64,000 nucleotides of DNA, from the NCBI GenBank assembly GCA_023958085.1, contig JAMLGI010000002.1:62001-126000 (forward strand). The letters are read 5' to 3'. Within the stretch, counting starts at the first letter, position 1. The number at the start of each line of letters is the position of its first letter. A model generated the notes under the pieces. That model had not been told where the DNA came from and did no database searches. It saw only the letters and a program-made list of their open reading frames with translations. Of the stretch, positions 1 through 8,075 are shown one piece after another. The translations under genes were made by a program, and so were the position numbers. The stretch comes from Solirubrobacterales bacterium. GTDB taxonomy: Bacteria; Actinomycetota; Thermoleophilia; Solirubrobacterales; 70-9.

Positions 1-374
1 GTGTAGGGAATCGAGGTCGCGGCCTCGACCATTTCGATCATGCGGCCGACCTCGGCGGTAGCGTCGGGCAGGGTCTTGCCCATCTCGGTGGTCACCAGAC
101 GGGCGATCTCATCCTTGCGGGCGGTCAGTCTTTCGCGCAACTCGAACAGCTTGTTGGCCCGCTTGATCGTGCTGACCTTGCGCCACTCGGGCAGGGCCGC
201 CCGGGCTGCCTGAACCGCCTGGTCGAGGTGACCGGCGGTCGAGTAGGGAACCCGGCCGATCGTCTCGCCGGTGGCCGGATTGACCACGTCGTGGTACTCG
301 GCGCCGTCGGCATCGATCCAGTTGCCGTTCACGTAGTTCTGCAGGGTCTTGGTGCTGGTGTCGGTGACCGTCAT
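1..374 (-). CDS. mmsA: Methylmalonate-semialdehyde dehydrogenase (CoA-acylating), N-terminal part
   Basis: The first 124 codons of an aldehyde dehydrogenase; the rest lies beyond the left edge of the window. The N-terminus (YVNGNW near residue 15, NPATGETIGRVPYS, then a typical TEMGKTLPDA stretch) matches the MmsA/IolA branch, which oxidises methylmalonate or malonate semialdehyde to propionyl-CoA or acetyl-CoA in valine, thymine and inositol breakdown. The ATG at 374 follows a good ribosome site (AAGGAG, about 6 nt away). The gene is divergent from the MFS exporter, and a perfect 6-1-6 palindrome lies in the shared spacer. The catalytic Cys is outside the window, so the exact subfamily rests on the N-terminus. 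Confidence 0.85.
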   Translation of the reverse strand, partial: MTVTDTSTKTLQNYVNGNWIDADGAEYHDVVNPATGETIGRVPYSTAGHLDQAVQAARAALPEWRKVSTIKRANKLFELRERLTARKDEIARLVTTEMGKTLPDATAEVGRMIEMVEAATSIPY

Positions 375-463
375 CTCATCTCCTTGGAAAGCTCTCCCCT
401 TCGAGGCTACCGGGCGAAAGCCCGAATTCCATTTGACACTACGCAGGGAGATCGCGAGTCGTT

Positions 464-476
464 TTACGGCCCGTAA
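464..476. promoter_or_regulatory. Candidate operator palindrome between mmsA and the MFS gene
   Basis: TTACGG-C-CCGTAA is a perfect 6-1-6 inverted repeat in the 167-bp divergent spacer. It is the only AT-flanked palindrome there. A TTGACA-like hexamer lies at 433-438, but no -10 box sits at a proper distance. Binding by a regulator is inferred from position and symmetry only. Confidence 0.35.
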
Positions 477-541
477 TATGCCGATGGGCCCGCAAGGAGC
501 AGTCACCTCCAGGGAAGGATGATCGGTGAAGGGATTCCCCG

Positions 542-2011
542 GTGAGTATCTTCCGGTTCGTGTCCGTCACCTCCACCGATACCCCGGAATCCGGAAGGCT
601 TCGCTACCGCTCGGGGCCCGGCCGCTGGGCACTGGCCGCGGTCATCCTCGGCTCCGGGGCGGCCTTCTTCGAGTCCAGCGTCGTCTCGGTCGCACTCCCC
701 TCGATCGGCCGCGACCTCGGCCTGTCGCTTGGCGGGCTGCAATGGGTGATGAACGCCTACCTGCTCGCTCTCAGCGCCCTGATGATCACCGGCGGGTCGC
801 TGGGCGACATCTACGGCCGACGCCGGATCTTCGTCGGTGGCCTGGCCGGTTTCGGCATCGCCTCCGCCTTCTGTGCCCTGGCCCCCACCGGAGAGATCCT
901 GATCCTCGCCCGGGTGCTGCAGGGGGTGGCGGCGGCGCTGGTGGTCCCGTCCAGCCTGGCGATCATCCAGGCGAGCTTCGCCGAAGCCGACCGGGGAGCC
1001 GCGATCGGCCTCTGGTCCGGTTTCTCCGGAGTCTCGACCCTGTTCGGCCCGGCCCTGGGTGGCTGGCTGGTGGACGCCACCACCTGGCGACTCGTTTTCG
1101 GGGTCGTGCTGCTGTTCGCCGGTCTCGCCGCCTGGACCGCCCTGCGTCACCTGCCGGAAAGCCGTTCCGAAAGAGAGGCCGGCTCACACCCGGACTGGAC
1201 CGGCTCGATCCTGGTTTCACTCGGCCTCGGAGCGGTCACCTACGCGCTGATCGAGGCCCCCGGTGAACGCTTGATGTCGCTTCGGGTGCTGCTTCCGGTC
1301 CTCACCGGGACCGCTCTGCTGGCCGCCTTCCTGTTGGTCGAACGGAGGGTGTCCAACCCGATGCTGCCGCTCGGGGTCTTTCGGTCCCGCCAGTTCTCGG
1401 GGGCGAACGCGGCCACCCTCTGCAACTACATGGCGATCGGTTCGCTCTTCTTCTTCCTTTCCCTTCAGCTCCAGGACGTGCTCGGATACAGCGCCCTCGA
1501 GGCCGGGGCGGCCACGATCCCTCCGACCGTGATCATGCTGCTGTTCTCTCCGCTGGCCGGGCGGATCGGTCAGCGGCTCGGACCGCGCGGACCGATGACG
1601 GTCGGACCGATCGTGATGGGGGCGGGGGTCGCGATGGTTGCGGGGCTCTCGAAGGGAGGTGACTACCTGACCGATGTCTTCCCCGGAATGATCGTGTTCG
1701 GCATCGGGATGACGATCATGGTGGCGCCCCTGACCACCGCGGTGCTGGCCGCGTTGCCGAATCGTCAAGCCGGAATCGCCTCGGCGGTGAACAACGCGGT
1801 CGCCCGTTTCGCCCAGCTGATGGCGTCGGCTGCGCTGCCGGCTGCGGCCGGTCTGAGTGCCGGGGTGGCGGTCGCCTCAGACACCTTCTCGGCAGGCTTT
1901 CACCGGGCGATGCTGATCACCGCCGGGATCGCGGTGCTTGGCGGGCTGGTCTCTTTCATCACCATCCGAGGTGACCGGGTGGCCGCGACCGAACCCGTCG
2001 CCAAACCCTGA
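542..2011 (+). CDS. MFS transporter, DHA2 (14-TMS drug exporter) family
   Basis: A 489-residue polytopic protein of the EmrB/QacA type, which exports drugs or other small molecules using the proton gradient. The loop 2-3 motif A is clear (GSLGDIYGRRR, about residues 85-95) and an antiporter motif C-like GPALGGWLVD follows near residue 172. The length and the two extra central helices fit the 14-TMS DHA2 group rather than 12-TMS carriers. The start is GTG at 542 or GTG at 560 (in frame, six codons later); a GAAGGGA stretch 5' of 542 favours the first. The stop lies 6 bp from the end of the convergent MOSC gene. Substrate unknown. Confidence 0.88.
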   Translation: MSIFRFVSVTSTDTPESGRLRYRSGPGRWALAAVILGSGAAFFESSVVSVALPSIGRDLGLSLGGLQWVMNAYLLALSALMITGGSLGDIYGRRRIFVGGLAGFGIASAFCALAPTGEILILARVLQGVAAALVVPSSLAIIQASFAEADRGAAIGLWSGFSGVSTLFGPALGGWLVDATTWRLVFGVVLLFAGLAAWTALRHLPESRSEREAGSHPDWTGSILVSLGLGAVTYALIEAPGERLMSLRVLLPVLTGTALLAAFLLVERRVSNPMLPLGVFRSRQFSGANAATLCNYMAIGSLFFFLSLQLQDVLGYSALEAGAATIPPTVIMLLFSPLAGRIGQRLGPRGPMTVGPIVMGAGVAMVAGLSKGGDYLTDVFPGMIVFGIGMTIMVAPLTTAVLAALPNRQAGIASAVNNAVARFAQLMASAALPAAAGLSAGVAVASDTFSAGFHRAMLITAGIAVLGGLVSFITIRGDRVAATEPVAKP

Positions 2012-2017
2012 CCTTAA

Positions 2018-2833
2018 TCAGGCCGGTTCCACCGGATCCCCGACCCGCACTCGACCCGGCTCCCGGACCGAGGCGAAGACGCCGAAAGGCAGAGCCTCTT
2101 CCGAGACCACCGTGTCACGGTAGGACTTCAGCAGCCCGAGCACCGGCAGGTCCCGCTCACCATTCTCGGGATCGCGGGTGGTCACGGCGCAGCGTCCGAC
2201 GTGCCCGTTCACCCGGATCCGGGCCTCCCCCACCCGCACTCCCCGGCCGACCCAGTCATCCTCAGCGTGAGCCTCAAATCCCTCGAACTCGATCGACATC
2301 CGGAACCGGCGATGATCGATATCCGCCCCGGTGATCTGCCCGGGGCCGGCTCCCCCTCGGTTTCGGGCAACCTCTTCCAACCGTTTCACCGACGAGGCGC
2401 CGAGCAGGGTGGCCCCGGCTACCGCGCCCCGATCAACCGCCGGATGGGTCTCCGGTCGGGCCATCAGCCGCAGGCTGTGACCGACGAAGTCCGAGATCGC
2501 ATCCGAAAACGGCCCGGCAACCGGCCGGGCCTGAACCTGCTGTCCGAAAAAGGTGACGGCCGCCGGTTCACCGGTCTCGATCTCGCCTTCACAGGTCGAT
2601 CCGTCCGGGAAGTGAAGGGCCAGTCGGTTACCGACCACATCATGTTCGGGACGGATCGTAAGCAACGCCCCGAACCGCTTGGCGTTGACCATCCGGCGGC
2701 GTTCATCGACCAGATAGAAGGCCCGGTCTCCGGGAATGCCGGTCCGGGTCAACTCGGTCTCGCCGAGGGAAAGCACCCGCATCCCCTTGACCGGCGCAAA
2801 GGAGATCCGGCTGACTCTGGCTTGGCCGTCCAT
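2018..2833 (-). CDS. MOSC domain protein (YcbX/mARC-like)
   Basis: A 271-residue protein with an N-terminal MOSC beta-barrel (about 1-115) and a C-terminal MOSC domain (about 120-270). The MOSC Cys is present in GRCAVTTRDPENG (Cys215), the residue that in this family coordinates molybdenum or carries sulfur. Relatives (YcbX, mARC) are molybdenum-cofactor enzymes that reduce N-hydroxylated compounds; MOSC domains also occur in Moco sulfurases. No fused ferredoxin domain is present, so an external electron donor would be needed. The ATG at 2833 is preceded by TAAGGT 8 nt upstream, readable either as a weak ribosome site or as a -10 box. Confidence 0.85.
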   Translation of the reverse strand: MDGQARVSRISFAPVKGMRVLSLGETELTRTGIPGDRAFYLVDERRRMVNAKRFGALLTIRPEHDVVGNRLALHFPDGSTCEGEIETGEPAAVTFFGQQVQARPVAGPFSDAISDFVGHSLRLMARPETHPAVDRGAVAGATLLGASSVKRLEEVARNRGGAGPGQITGADIDHRRFRMSIEFEGFEAHAEDDWVGRGVRVGEARIRVNGHVGRCAVTTRDPENGERDLPVLGLLKSYRDTVVSEEALPFGVFASVREPGRVRVGDPVEPA

Positions 2834-2882
2834 CGAACCGGACCTTACTCCCGCCGCAAGCCCGAACGGGCTCGGGGCTGGT

Positions 2883-3833
2883 TCAGGCGACCACGAGCGC
2901 GGTGCCGGCCAGAAGCAGCAGGAGGCCCCCGGTCCGACGGGCCGTGAGCGGACGCCGGTCGAGGCCGAACGCCCCGAACCGGTCGAGCAGGACCGAGCCG
3001 CAGAGCTGCCCGGTGATCAGGGCGGCGAACAGGACGGTGGCACCGATCGCCTTGACCGCCGCCAGGGAGGCGAGCACCGTGATCACCCCGAAAAGGCCTC
3101 CCAGCAGATAGACCGGCGGGGCCTTCCGGGCCGCCCCGATCCCCCGGAGCCGCCCGGCCAACGCGACCATCAGCAGCAGCATCACCGTCCCGGTCACGAA
3201 GTTCATGAGGGCCGAGGTGAAGTCCCCGACCGTGTCGGAAAGCAGGGCGTTCAACGGATGCTGGAAACCCATCGCGAGACCGACCGCGAGGATCAGAGCG
3301 ATCATGCCTAGGTGACGCTGGCCACCCGGCCGGGCCGACGAAGGCAGGCTTCCGTCGCCGGACAGCCTGAGTGGTTCTCGCCGGGCGACCAGCACGGTGC
3401 CGAGCACGAGGCAGACGACTCCGGCCAGCCGCAGGGCCGTGGCCGGATGCCGCTCCAGCCCGAGCAGACCGAACCGGTCGATCACCACCGCCGAGATCAG
3501 CTGTCCGGTGATCGCCGCAGCCGCCACCGTCCCGGCGCCCACCCGGCCCACCGCGATCGCACTGACCGCCACCCAGAGTCCCCCGATCAGTCCACCGATC
3601 AGCTGCCAGGCCGGGATTTCGGCCAGTCCACCCGGTCCGCTGCTGCCCCCGGACTTCCCGAGGGCCAGAACGACGAAGAAACAGATGATGAGAATCGCGG
3701 TCCCGACCGTGTTGCTGACCAGAGCTGCCGCAAGCCGGCCCACCGAGTCGCCCAGCCGATTGTTCACCGGGGCCTGAAGGGCGAGCTGAACCCCGACCGC
3801 GACGATCAGCAGCGCGATCAGCGACTCACCCAC
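2883..3833 (-). CDS. DMT-superfamily membrane protein, YdcZ/DUF606 type (duplicated)
   Basis: A 316-residue membrane protein built from two related halves of about 150 residues. Each half opens with a Q-x-P-L/V-N motif (LALQAPVNNRLGD; MGFQHPLNALLSD) and closes with TGQLxxxxxxDRFGxxGLxRxP followed by a last helix. This is the YdcZ/DUF606 arrangement in the drug/metabolite transporter superfamily, here as an internal fusion of two 5-helix units giving about 10 helices. Start is GTG after GGAGGAG. Substrate unknown; the gene lies between MOSC and polA on the same strand. Confidence 0.85.
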   Translation of the reverse strand: MGESLIALLIVAVGVQLALQAPVNNRLGDSVGRLAAALVSNTVGTAILIICFFVVLALGKSGGSSGPGGLAEIPAWQLIGGLIGGLWVAVSAIAVGRVGAGTVAAAAITGQLISAVVIDRFGLLGLERHPATALRLAGVVCLVLGTVLVARREPLRLSGDGSLPSSARPGGQRHLGMIALILAVGLAMGFQHPLNALLSDTVGDFTSALMNFVTGTVMLLLMVALAGRLRGIGAARKAPPVYLLGGLFGVITVLASLAAVKAIGATVLFAALITGQLCGSVLLDRFGAFGLDRRPLTARRTGGLLLLLAGTALVVA

Positions 3834-3872
3834 GCCGCTCCTCCCGGGTTGACGGTCCGCGGCCGGGCCGGG

Positions 3873-6506
3873 TCACTTCGCGGCGAGCCAGTCCGGCCCG
3901 GCGCCCGCCTCCACCTCGAGCGGCGGATCGAGATCGAAGGCTTCAACCATCTCCCGCCGGGCCAGATCGATCACCGCCGGAGCCTCCTCCTCCGGCCCTT
4001 CGAAAAGCAGCTCGTCGTGAATCTGAAGGATCAGCCGTGACTGGAGTCCCTCGGATGAGAGCGCGGTGTGGCAGCGAATCATCGCCAGCTTGATGATGTC
4101 GGCGGCCGTCCCCTGGATCACGCTGTTGATCGCCAGACGCTCCCCCAGCCGACGCGAGTTGGCCTGATTCGAGCGCAGCTCCGGAATCGGCCGACGCCGG
4201 CCCAGCAGGGTCGAGACGTAGCCGGACTCGGTGGCTTCGGCGACGACCCGTTCACGGAAGGCGCTGACCGCCGGAAACCGTTCGAGGTAGCGCTTGACGA
4301 ACTCGTCACCCTCGGCCCGGGGGATGTTCAACCGGTCCGCCAGGCCGAAACCGGTCAGCCCGTACATGATCCCGAAGTTGACCATTTTCGCCTTGGAACG
4401 GGCCGCCTCGTCCACCTCGCCGGCGTCGATCCCGAACACCTGGGCCGCGGTCGCCGCGTGGACGTCCACCCCGGCCCGGAAGAACCCCTTCAGCACCTCC
4501 TCGTCGGCGACGTGGGCGAGCACCCGCAGCTCGACCTGGCTGTAATCGGCCGAGACCAGCAGGTTGCCGGGCTCGGCCACGAAGCAGGCGCGAAGCGGAC
4601 GGCCGAGGTCGCTGCGAACCGGGATGCTCTGCAGGTTGGGCTGGATCGAGGAGATCCGTCCGGTCGGGGCCGCGGTCTGCATGAAGGTGGTGTGTACCCG
4701 GCCGGTGTCGGGATCGATCGCCTCCGGCAGCGGCTCGAGATAGGTGTTTTTCAGCTTGGTCAGTTCCCGCCACTGCTCGATCAAGGCGACGATCTCGTGC
4801 TCCGAGCGGATCTGGGCGAGCACCCTCGCATCGGTCGAGTAGCCGGTCTTGCCGCGCCGCTTGCGGGTCAGTCCGAGTTCCTCGAACAGCACCCGGCCGA
4901 CCTGTTGCGGCGATCCGATCGTGAACTCGTGACCGGCGAGAGCGTAAACCCCGGTCTCGAGTTCGGCGATCCGTTCGTTCATGCCGGAGGCCATCTCCTC
5001 GACCTTGCTCCGATCGAGCCTGATCCCGATCCGTTCCATGGCGGCCAGAACCCGGATCAGGGGCTGCTCCACCTGTTCGAACAGTGGCGTCAGCCCGGCC
5101 TCCTCAAGCCGGGGTTTCTGGATCCGGGCGAGATTCCAGACCGTGGCCACGATCTCCGGCGCGATCGAGTCGGGCTCCCCGGACTCCTCTTCATCGATCA
5201 CCAGGGACATCTGTCCGTCCTCGTCGTCGAGCCCGGAGGGAGCGAGGCCGGCCTGGACAGCGAGCTCATCCAGACTGTAGGAGCGACGGGTCGGTTCCAG
5301 CAGATAGGCGGCCAGCAGGGTGTCGTGTTCGATCTCGGGACCGGCTTCGGTCGCCTCGAGCGCCGCCAGCAGTCCCTGCCTTCCCCCGATCCCTTTGAGG
5401 TCATGCGCGATCAGCGGTCGGCCCGCGATCTCGCCGGCAAACGCAGCGAGCGGCTCGTCACCGGCGACGACCTTCTTCCCGTCGGTCGCCGCCCAGCCAC
5501 CGAGGTAGTCCACCGCGATCGGTCCGGTCGCCAGATCGCCGGGTCGCCCGGATGCAACCTCGACGCCGACCGGCTCGGGGGCGCTCTCGGACATTCCCGG
5601 AATCGTTTCGTCGTCGCCGAGGGCCTCCTCGAGCCGGCCGAGGGCGGCCTTCAGCTCGAACTCGAGCATGAAGTCCCGCAGCTTCTCCCGGGAGGGTTCG
5701 GACGCCATCACCTCGTCGAGGTCGAGGCCGGTCTCGACCTCGAACTCCATCGTGGCGAGGGCCTTCGAGATCCGGGCATCCGCGGCAAACTCGGTCAGAT
5801 TCTCCTTGCGTTTCTTGCCTGAGACCTGGTCCACGTTGGCGAGAATCTGCTCGAGCGAACCGAACTGGTCGATCAGTGCGGCCGCCGTCTTCTCACCGAT
5901 ACCGGGAACGCCCGGGATGTTGTCCGAGGTGTCGCCCCGCAGCCCCATCAGGTCGGTGACCAGCTCCGGGTACACCCCGTAGCGTTCCTTCACCGCCTCG
6001 CGGTCGTAGACCTTGACGTCGGTGACCCCGCGCGAGGTGCTCATCACCCGCACGCTGTCCGAAACCAGCTGGAAGGCATCCCGGTCGCCGGTCACCACCA
6101 TCACCGGAATCCCGCGGCGGGTCGCGTCGGCTGCCAGTGAGGCGATCACATCGTCCGCCTCGTAGCCCTCGACCCTGACGTTCGCATACCCGAACGCTTC
6201 GACCATCCGCACCAACTCCGGCCACTGCTCGCGGAGCAGGTCCGGCTTCGGGGGACGATGGGCCTTGTACTCGGGGTAGACCTCCTCACGCCCGGACATC
6301 CCGGCATCCCAGGCGACCACGATCTGGGCGGGCCGGAACTCGCCGATCAGCTTGACCAGCATCGAGGCGAGGCCGAAGATCGCGTTGGTCGGGCGCCCGT
6401 CGGCAGTCGCCATCGAGTCCGGCAGGGCGAAGAAGGCCCGGTAGGCCATGCTGTTGCCGTCGATCAGGAAGAGTTCGGAGGAGTTGCCGGCAGCGGTGTC
6501 GCTCAC
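3873..6506 (-). CDS. polA: DNA polymerase I
   Basis: An 877-residue Pol I that fills gaps and removes RNA primers in replication and repair. The N-terminal 5'-3' exonuclease is intact (VVTGDRDAFQL; helix-hairpin-helix DNIPGVPGIGEKTA). The central 3'-5' exonuclease domain is present but lacks the acidic Asp-x-Glu of motif I (AVDYLGG instead), so proofreading is probably lost, as in many Gram-positive Pol I enzymes. Polymerase motifs A (DYSQVELRVL), B (RxxxKxxxFGIMYG) and C (QIHDELLFE, near residue 830) are complete. The GTG start lies 6 nt after a TATGAT box, suggesting a leaderless transcript. Divergent from a secreted hydrolase. Confidence 0.97.
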   Translation of the reverse strand: MSDTAAGNSSELFLIDGNSMAYRAFFALPDSMATADGRPTNAIFGLASMLVKLIGEFRPAQIVVAWDAGMSGREEVYPEYKAHRPPKPDLLREQWPELVRMVEAFGYANVRVEGYEADDVIASLAADATRRGIPVMVVTGDRDAFQLVSDSVRVMSTSRGVTDVKVYDREAVKERYGVYPELVTDLMGLRGDTSDNIPGVPGIGEKTAAALIDQFGSLEQILANVDQVSGKKRKENLTEFAADARISKALATMEFEVETGLDLDEVMASEPSREKLRDFMLEFELKAALGRLEEALGDDETIPGMSESAPEPVGVEVASGRPGDLATGPIAVDYLGGWAATDGKKVVAGDEPLAAFAGEIAGRPLIAHDLKGIGGRQGLLAALEATEAGPEIEHDTLLAAYLLEPTRRSYSLDELAVQAGLAPSGLDDEDGQMSLVIDEEESGEPDSIAPEIVATVWNLARIQKPRLEEAGLTPLFEQVEQPLIRVLAAMERIGIRLDRSKVEEMASGMNERIAELETGVYALAGHEFTIGSPQQVGRVLFEELGLTRKRRGKTGYSTDARVLAQIRSEHEIVALIEQWRELTKLKNTYLEPLPEAIDPDTGRVHTTFMQTAAPTGRISSIQPNLQSIPVRSDLGRPLRACFVAEPGNLLVSADYSQVELRVLAHVADEEVLKGFFRAGVDVHAATAAQVFGIDAGEVDEAARSKAKMVNFGIMYGLTGFGLADRLNIPRAEGDEFVKRYLERFPAVSAFRERVVAEATESGYVSTLLGRRRPIPELRSNQANSRRLGERLAINSVIQGTAADIIKLAMIRCHTALSSEGLQSRLILQIHDELLFEGPEEEAPAVIDLARREMVEAFDLDPPLEVEAGAGPDWLAAK

Positions 6507-6512
6507 CGGGCG

Positions 6513-6518
6513 ATCATA
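6513..6518 (-). promoter_or_regulatory. -10 box of polA (leaderless geometry)
   Basis: TATGAT on the minus strand, 6 nt before the polA GTG, with no Shine-Dalgarno sequence between. The transcript would begin at or next to the start codon. Confidence 0.55.
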
Positions 6519-6569
6519 CGCGGCCCCGGACGGTTGAACCGGACCGTGCCGGGCGATACGTTGGGGGTG

Positions 6570-8039
6570 ATGTCCGGGGAGAGCTCAGCGGCAGGCGGCC
6601 CGATCGCCAGAACGCTTCGGGGGGTGTTCCCGTTGGTCGCCGTCATGTTCGGCCTGATGCTTCACGGACCGACCGGATCTGACGCCGCAGCGAAGCCGGC
6701 CGCCGAGGTGCCGGTCCGCTCCTTCACGGTTGAGACGCCGAAGGCGGCCGGTCCCGCCCGGTACAACCGGGCCTACGTCCACGCCTACGGCCGCCAAAAG
6801 GCCCGTGACGTCCTGATCCTGATGCCCGGCACCTTCGGCGGAGCCGGGGACTTCACCCTGGCGGCCCGGGCCCTGGTGCGCCGCAACCGGGACCTTCAGG
6901 TCTGGGCGCTCGACCGCCGGGAGCAGGCCCTGGAGGACACGAGCATGTTCCGCCGGGCCCTTGACCGCGAGGCGTCACTGGAGGACGCCTACAACTACTA
7001 CCTCGGCTTCATGGCCGGCGGACCGCCCGGCGCTCACCTGAGGTTCCAGCCGGTGACCACCATGACCTGGGCTCGCGAGTGGGGTATGAGAACCGTCCTC
7101 AAGGACACCCGGGCGGTCGTGAAGCTTGCCCGGAGGGCGGGCAGGCGGGTGATCCTCGGAGGGCACTCGGTCGGGGCGTCGCTGGCGATCTCCTACGCGG
7201 CCTGGGACTTTCAGGGCCGACCCGGTTTCCGGGATCTCGCCGGTCTCGTCCTGATCGACGGGGGGCTGTTGGGCAGCTTCGACCCGTACAACCTGCCCCA
7301 AGCGAAAGAGGCGATGGCGGCGATGGCGGCGAAGGGGCCGTTCTCGGATCTGCTCGGTCTTGGCATTCCGGAACTGACCGGTGTTTTTGCCGAACTCGGC
7401 GGGCTGTATGCCCGGTTCGCGCCGCGGGCACCCGCCACCACACTGCAGGGGTTCCCGCTCCTGCCGGACTACCTGAACCCGCCGATGCCGGTCACCAACC
7501 GGGCCCTGTTCGGCTACGACTTCGACCGCGACACCTCGCCCGACTTCCTCAGCATGCTTCACGTGAACGCGGGCCGGCTCGGAACCGGGCCGGAACCGCG
7601 GGACTGGGTGGACGGCGGCATCACCCCGGTCCGCAACCTCGCCCTGACCTTTGGCCAGGAGCCGGCCAACGCGGTCGACTGGTTCTTTCCGACCCGAATC
7701 ACGATCGACGCCAACGGGGCCGATCAGATGCGCGACAACGCGGTCGCCAGGTATCTCGGCCTCCGTCTGTTCCACACCCGAAAGGTGAACCTGCCTTTCT
7801 ACGTGGTCCAGACCGACGACACCGGCGGCGACGTGCTCAAGGGAGCCCGTAACTGGCTCAGGCGGACCCGCACCCCCCGGGGCAAGGCCGTTCTGATCAA
7901 CGCCGACCCGCAGATGAGCCACCTCGATCCCCTGGTGGCCGCCCCTCGGAAGAACGTTTTCATCAAGACGGTGACCCCGTTTCTGAAGCGGTCGTTCATG
8001 GCTGCGGACCGGTCGAAGCGGCCCGGTCGGGCGAAGTAG
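6570..8039 (+). CDS. Secreted alpha/beta hydrolase
   Basis: A 489-residue protein with an N-terminal export signal (TLRGVFPLVAVMFGLMLHG, about 16-34, then an Ala-rich cleavage region). The mature part has an alpha/beta hydrolase start (VLILMPGTFGG, about 81-91) and a nucleophile elbow GGHSVGAS with Ser200. A likely catalytic His lies in MSHLDPL near the C-terminus. It probably acts as an extracellular or cell-wall esterase/lipase-like enzyme; substrate cannot be read. Start ATG at 6570, with GTG at 6567 also in frame; a long upstream open frame has no support. Divergent from polA with a 63-bp spacer. Confidence 0.8.
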   Translation: MSGESSAAGGPIARTLRGVFPLVAVMFGLMLHGPTGSDAAAKPAAEVPVRSFTVETPKAAGPARYNRAYVHAYGRQKARDVLILMPGTFGGAGDFTLAARALVRRNRDLQVWALDRREQALEDTSMFRRALDREASLEDAYNYYLGFMAGGPPGAHLRFQPVTTMTWAREWGMRTVLKDTRAVVKLARRAGRRVILGGHSVGASLAISYAAWDFQGRPGFRDLAGLVLIDGGLLGSFDPYNLPQAKEAMAAMAAKGPFSDLLGLGIPELTGVFAELGGLYARFAPRAPATTLQGFPLLPDYLNPPMPVTNRALFGYDFDRDTSPDFLSMLHVNAGRLGTGPEPRDWVDGGITPVRNLALTFGQEPANAVDWFFPTRITIDANGADQMRDNAVARYLGLRLFHTRKVNLPFYVVQTDDTGGDVLKGARNWLRRTRTPRGKAVLINADPQMSHLDPLVAAPRKNVFIKTVTPFLKRSFMAADRSKRPGRAK

Positions 8040-8063
8040 TCCCCGGGCCGGAGCGCCCCTAAA

Positions 8064-8069
8064 TATGAT
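8064..8069 (+). promoter_or_regulatory. -10 box of the malic enzyme gene (leaderless geometry)
   Basis: TATGAT followed by 6 nt and the ATG at 8076; no ribosome site in between. The region upstream is GC-rich with no clear -35. Confidence 0.6.
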
Positions 8070-8075
8070 GGGCCA

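Noticed and set aside
433-438. TTGACA as -35 of the MFS gene
   Set aside because: No -10-like hexamer lies 16-19 bp downstream; TAATAT at 474-479 is 35 bp away.
4068-5822. 584-codon plus-strand open frame inside polA
   Set aside because: Antisense to conserved polA motifs; composition is Gly/Arg/Asp-rich noise without any domain.
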